Positions 60,841 through 64,000 of a stretch of DNA of 64,000 nt are shown here, piece by piece. The notes beneath the pieces were generated by a model, which was not told the DNA's origin, did no database searches, and saw only the letters and a list, made by a program, of their open reading frames with translations. This DNA is from JBDTSW01 sp963797835 (GTDB lineage: Bacteria > Actinomycetota > Thermoleophilia > Solirubrobacterales > 70-9), in assembly GCA_963797835.1 (NCBI GenBank), contig CAWCRN010000010.1, forward strand, positions 1 through 64,000. The letters run 5' to 3'. Each line of letters opens with the position of its first letter. The stretch's first letter is position 1. The position numbers and the translations under genes are program-made.

Positions 60841-61848
60841 CTATGCGCTCTGCCCGGCCGCGATCGCCGCGCCCGGTCGCTCCAGCGCCGAGCGCAGGAT
60901 GCCTCGCTCGTGGAAGCCGTAGCCGACCTCGCCGTCGGGGCCGGTGAAGCGCGCCGCACCCTCCATCAGGATCACGATCGGCTCCGCGTCCGCCTCCCAG
61001 TCGATTCCGTTGATGTTGTCGCCGTCGTCGGTGATCGTTATCGGGCACTCGTGCAGGACCTCGACGTCGAGGCTGATCTCCTCGCCGCCCGCCGGCTTCA
61101 CGACGAGCTCGTGCCGCGCCGGGCCGCCGAGGGAGTCGGCCACGACCGGCATCTCGAACGACTCCAGCCGGTGCTCGGTCCCGTCGCGGAAGAAGGCGCC
61201 GATGGTCGCCTGCGTCTGTCCGTCGGGGCCGTGCATCGCGATCAGGTGGCCGGTCCAGTCGGGCATGTGGACGCAGACGAAGTTGTGGCTGCCGTAGCCG
61301 TCCCACTTGCGCACCCCGCTCGAGTGGTCCTTGTACCCGACGCCGTCGAGCGAATAGGTCGCGCCGTCGACGGTGAGGCTGCCGCTGGTCGTGTAGGCCT
61401 GCTGGATGTGGGAGTCGCCCGCCTGGTCGCCCAGGCTCTCGCCTCCGGCGTAGAGGTCCCAGACCGGCGCCGAGCCCTCGGCGCTCACCTCCCAGCTGAC
61501 CCGCGCCCAGGGCGCCCCCTCGCCGCGGGCGCCGGCCGCGAGCGCCTCGGTGGTGGTGAGCTGAGCTCCGCCGTCGTAGCTCGACGCCCAACCGCCCTCC
61601 GTCTGGGCGAGCTCGAAGCCCCCGGCCCGGATGTGCGCGTCGTCGGGCGCGCGCCCGAAGCTGCGGTCGACCACGAGCTCGCCGCCGGGCAGGTAGGCGA
61701 CGCTCTGCACCCACCAGAGCTCGAGGTCCTTGCGAAAGCGGCCCATGTGGAGGTACAGGCCGACGCCCTCATCGGGGTTCCAGCAGCCGCTCCAGCGGGT
61801 CTCGCTCCACTTCGGTACCTCGCGGTTGGGTGTGAAGTTGGTGTCCAT
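60841..61848 (-). CDS. Two-domain lipocalin-like (CrtC/DUF7064-like) protein, 335 aa
   Basis: A soluble, Trp- and Gly-rich protein with repeated beta-strand patterns. W-S-G-C-W-NPDEGVGLYLHMGRF opens it, GVGYKDHSSGVRKWDGYGSH lies in the middle with its aromatic HNFVCVHMPDW extension, and FTGPDGEVGYGFHERGI closes it. The arrangement resembles carotenoid 1,2-hydratase (CrtC) and related double-lipocalin proteins that bind long polyenes or steroids, including the usual central 'D.S.G.R.W..Y....F' block. I am not sure of the family. In the operon with a membrane protein and a fatty-acid ligase it may bind or modify a lipophilic substrate. ATG 61848; its ligase neighbour ends 12 bases upstream. Confidence 0.55.
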   Translation of the reverse strand: MDTNFTPNREVPKWSETRWSGCWNPDEGVGLYLHMGRFRKDLELWWVQSVAYLPGGELVVDRSFGRAPDDAHIRAGGFELAQTEGGWASSYDGGAQLTTTEALAAGARGEGAPWARVSWEVSAEGSAPVWDLYAGGESLGDQAGDSHIQQAYTTSGSLTVDGATYSLDGVGYKDHSSGVRKWDGYGSHNFVCVHMPDWTGHLIAMHGPDGQTQATIGAFFRDGTEHRLESFEMPVVADSLGGPARHELVVKPAGGEEISLDVEVLHECPITITDDGDNINGIDWEADAEPIVILMEGAARFTGPDGEVGYGFHERGILRSALERPGAAIAAGQSA

Positions 61849-61860
61849 TTGCCCCCGCCA

Positions 61861-63669
61861 CTACTCGGCGTAGAGCTCTTCGATCTCGGCTGAGTACTTG
61901 GCGGCGATCGGCTTGCGCTTCAGCTTCAGCGTCGGCGTGAGCTCATCGGAGTCGGGCATCCAGACGTCCGGGAGCAGCTTGAACTTCTTGATCTGCTCGA
62001 CCCTCGAGAGCCGCTGGTTGCCGGCCTCGATCGCCTCCTCCACCGCCTTCGAGCATCTTCGGGTCCTCAGCCAGCTCCGCGATCGACTCGGACTCGATCC
62101 CCAGGCGCTTCGCCCACACCGGAGCCGCCTCGGGGTCGAGCGTGAGGAGCGCGGTGTTGTAGCGGCGCCCGTCGCCGACCGTCACCACCTGGCCGATCGG
62201 CGAGCTCTCCCCCTTGATCGCCGACTCGATCACGGCCGGCGACATGTTCTTGCCGGACGGCGCTGATGATGATCTCCTTCTTGCGATCGACGACGGTCAG
62301 GTAGCCGTCGTCGTCGAGCTCGCCGATGTCGCCGGTGTGCAGCCAGCCGTCGGCGTCGAGGGCCTCGGCGGTCTGCTCGGGCTGCTTGCGGTAGCCGACG
62401 AAGTTGAGGTCGCCGCGCAGCAGGATCTCGCCGTCCTCGGCGAGCCTCAGCTCGACGCCGGGCAGCGGCGTGCCGGCAGTGCCGCCCTTGAACTCGTCGA
62501 TGCGATTGAACACGTTGAGGCTGCCCTCGGTGAGGCCGTAGGCCTCGAGCATCGGGCAGCCAACCGCCCGGAAGAACTGCGACAGCTCGGGCGCGCTGGG
62601 CGCGCCGCCCACGAACGACGCCTTGATCCGGTCGAGGCCGACCTTGGCGAGGATGGGCTTCAGCATCTCGCACCCCGCGCTCATGCGCGGCAACCATCTC
62701 GTCGGTGACCTCATCCCCGGCCTCCTCGGCCCGCACGCGGGCGAGCCCGTCCTCGATCGCCTGCTTCAGCGCCGCCTTCTGCTCCTCGTCGGGCTGGCCC
62801 TCGACCATCGCGCCGATCCCCCCCTGCAGCTTCTCCCACAGGCGGGGGGGCGCGAACAGCGAGTCGGGCCGCACGCCGGCCATGTAGGCGGGCAGCTGGG
62901 TGATGTCGGGGCAGGCGGTGATCGTCGCCCCGTAGGGGAGTGACATGTAGTGGGAGGTGAGGCGGCCTCCCGCGTGCGCCATCGGCAGGAACGAGATCAC
63001 GTCCTCGCTCGGGAGCGGCACGGCGGCGTCGAGCGCGCGCAGCTGCGCCATCACCGTGCGGTGCGCGTACTCGGCGCCCTTCGGGGGGCCGGTGGTGCCG
63101 GAGGTGTAGATCAGGGTGACCCTGTCCTCGGCCTCGACGGCGCGCCAGGCGGCCTCGAAGTCGAAGTCGTCCGGCGCGCCGGCCTCGAAGTCGGCCATCG
63201 AGAGCGTGCCGTCGCCCTCCTCGCCGTCGACCACGATCACGTGCTCGAGGCCGGGCAGCTCCTTCTTCGCCTCCTCGACCTTGGGCAGGAAGTCCTTCTG
63301 CGTGAAGATGACCCGGGCGTCCGCGTTGTCCATCTGGTGGGCGATCTGCTCGGGCGAGGAGCTGTTGTAGATCGTGAACGGGATCGCGCCCAGGTGCACC
63401 GCCGCGAAGTCGATGATGTGGCACTCGGGCACGTTGGGCAGCAGCATCGCGACGGTGTCGCCCTTGCCGATGCCGAGGCCGGCGAGGCCCCCGGCCAGCG
63501 CCTCGACGCGCTCGCCCAGCTCTGACCAGGTCAGTGAGACCGAGTCGTCGAGGGTCCTCAGCGCGGTGCCGTCGGGCTCCCTCGCGACGAGCCGCTGGAA
63601 CGCTTCGCACACCGTCGGCGCCTCGATCGGCGCCTCAAGGTCCTTCTTGCTCGCGGTCGTCTGCTCCAC
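61861..63669 (-). CDS. Long-chain acyl-CoA synthetase (FadD15-like, ANL superfamily), frameshifts
   Basis: About 600 residues. IYTSGTTGPPKGAEYAHRTV is the P-loop, LEAYGLTEGSLNVFN A5, ADGWLHTGDIGELDDDGYLT A7, VVDRKKEIIISA A8, and LTPTLKLKRKPIAAKYSAEI the C-terminal Lys block, the same plan as the enzyme at 15959. Indels occur near 62045, 62260 and 62685. It activates a long-chain or branched carboxylate. GTG 63669 has AGGAGGAG upstream at good spacing, and an AACGNNCGTT-like operator lies at 63706. It begins the operon continuing with the lipocalin-like and membrane-protein genes. Confidence 0.8.
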
Positions 63670-63705
63670 TGGGATCTCCTCCTACTCCGACGTTCCGGGC
63701 GGGAG

Positions 63706-63721
63706 GTTAACGCGCATTCAC
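63706..63721. promoter_or_regulatory. AACGNNCGTT-like operator, site 5 (ligase operon)
   Basis: GTTAACGCGCATTCAC is the weakest of the five sites, differing from GTTAACGNNCGTTAAC at two fixed positions. It lies 37 bases upstream of GTG 63669, overlapping a minus-strand TAACCT (63709-63704). Confidence 0.35.
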
Positions 63722-63789
63722 GGGACCTGCAAGCGCGCAGCCGCCGGGACGCCGGCCCGCGGAGCGGCGCCGGCGGCGGGCGCCCGGGT

Positions 63790-64000
63790 TTAGGGCCGCC
63801 GCGTCCGGTTCAGGCGCCGGCGCCAGTCGTGCGCCCCGAGCAGCCGCACCATCCGCGCCGACAGGTTGGACTTGCGCTCCGTGTACGGGTACCAGTGCAT
63901 CTCCGACTTGAGGTCGACCCGCTCGTCGCAGAACGCCTGCTGGCGGCAGTACTTGAGGATGCCGTTGGGCCCGCCGAACCGGATGCCGATGCCGGATTCC
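63790..64000 (-). CDS. C-terminal fragment of an unrecognised protein
   Basis: The last 69 residues of a minus-strand gene that begins beyond the window. They read ESGIGIRFGGPNGILKYCRQ, QAFCDERVDLKSEMHWYPYT and ERKSNLSARMVRLLGAHDW, ending basic (RRRLNRTRRP) at TAA 63790-63792. Two Cys and many aromatic and basic residues are visible, but I do not recognise the family. Its stop is 69 bases upstream of the operator of the ligase operon, so it is probably a separate transcription unit reading the same way. Confidence 0.5.
   Translation of the reverse strand, partial: ESGIGIRFGGPNGILKYCRQQAFCDERVDLKSEMHWYPYTERKSNLSARMVRLLGAHDWRRRLNRTRRP

Overview
The window is a GC-rich (estimated about 70%), densely coded stretch of an actinobacterial-type chromosome. 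Leaderless promoters (TANNNT 6-9 bases before a start codon), TetR- and HxlR-type regulators, MmpL, WS/DGAT, luciferase-like flavin oxidoreductases and many acyl-CoA enzymes fit an uncultured soil actinobacterium, perhaps of the Thermoleophilia/Solirubrobacterales. That placement is inference, because no rRNA or other marker gene is present. I see no phage, transposon, CRISPR array or origin, and no stretch over 300 bases without a gene. One tRNA gene (Thr, CGT) lies at 14405-14476.

Region 1 (1-8364) is a surface-polysaccharide cluster: a partial methyltransferase, a GT4 glycosyltransferase, and homologues of all five WbpI/A/B/D/E-type enzymes for UDP-ManNAc3NAcA, plus a second methyltransferase and a small HNH protein. 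Single-base frameshifts are so frequent here, while protein similarity continues across each break, that most look like sequencing errors rather than gene death. Region 2 (8391-14476) has a thioesterase, a large membrane protein, an MFS exporter, a conserved hypothetical, a secreted trypsin-like protease and the tRNA.

Region 3 (14575-40681) is fatty-acid or xenobiotic acyl-CoA metabolism. It holds four TetR-type regulators and one HxlR regulator, acyl-CoA ligases, SDRs, a Rieske dioxygenase with its beta subunit, a thiolase plus a ketosynthase-like/DUF35 protein, crotonases, a 3-hydroxyacyl-CoA dehydrogenase, an MmpL pump, acyl-CoA dehydrogenases and LLM oxidoreductases. Region 4 (40757-63669) adds phytoene-desaturase-like and amine-oxidase-like flavoenzymes, a DUF1295 steroid-reductase-like membrane protein, a Baeyer-Villiger monooxygenase, an orphan MoxR/CbbQ-type ATPase, an epoxide-hydrolase-like protein, WS/DGAT, and an operon joining a PEP-synthase-like swivel-domain protein to two flavoenzymes. 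It ends in another ligase and the edge of an unrecognised gene.

The most interesting layer is regulatory. Several families of inverted repeats recur at promoters: GTTAACGNNCGTTAAC-like sites (five), CTAATC...TTAG sites (three), CGTACANNSYGTC sites (four), paired GTTCTGA/TCAGAAC sites at the HxlR/dioxygenase divergence, and single perfect inverted repeats elsewhere. Together they divide regions 3 and 4 into separately controlled catabolic modules, the largest linking a BVMO, an acyl-CoA dehydrogenase, WS/DGAT plus a crotonase, the swivel-domain/flavoenzyme operon and a terminal ligase. The substrate cannot be read from sequence; a terpenoid, steroid-like or long-chain lipid compound is the most reasonable guess.
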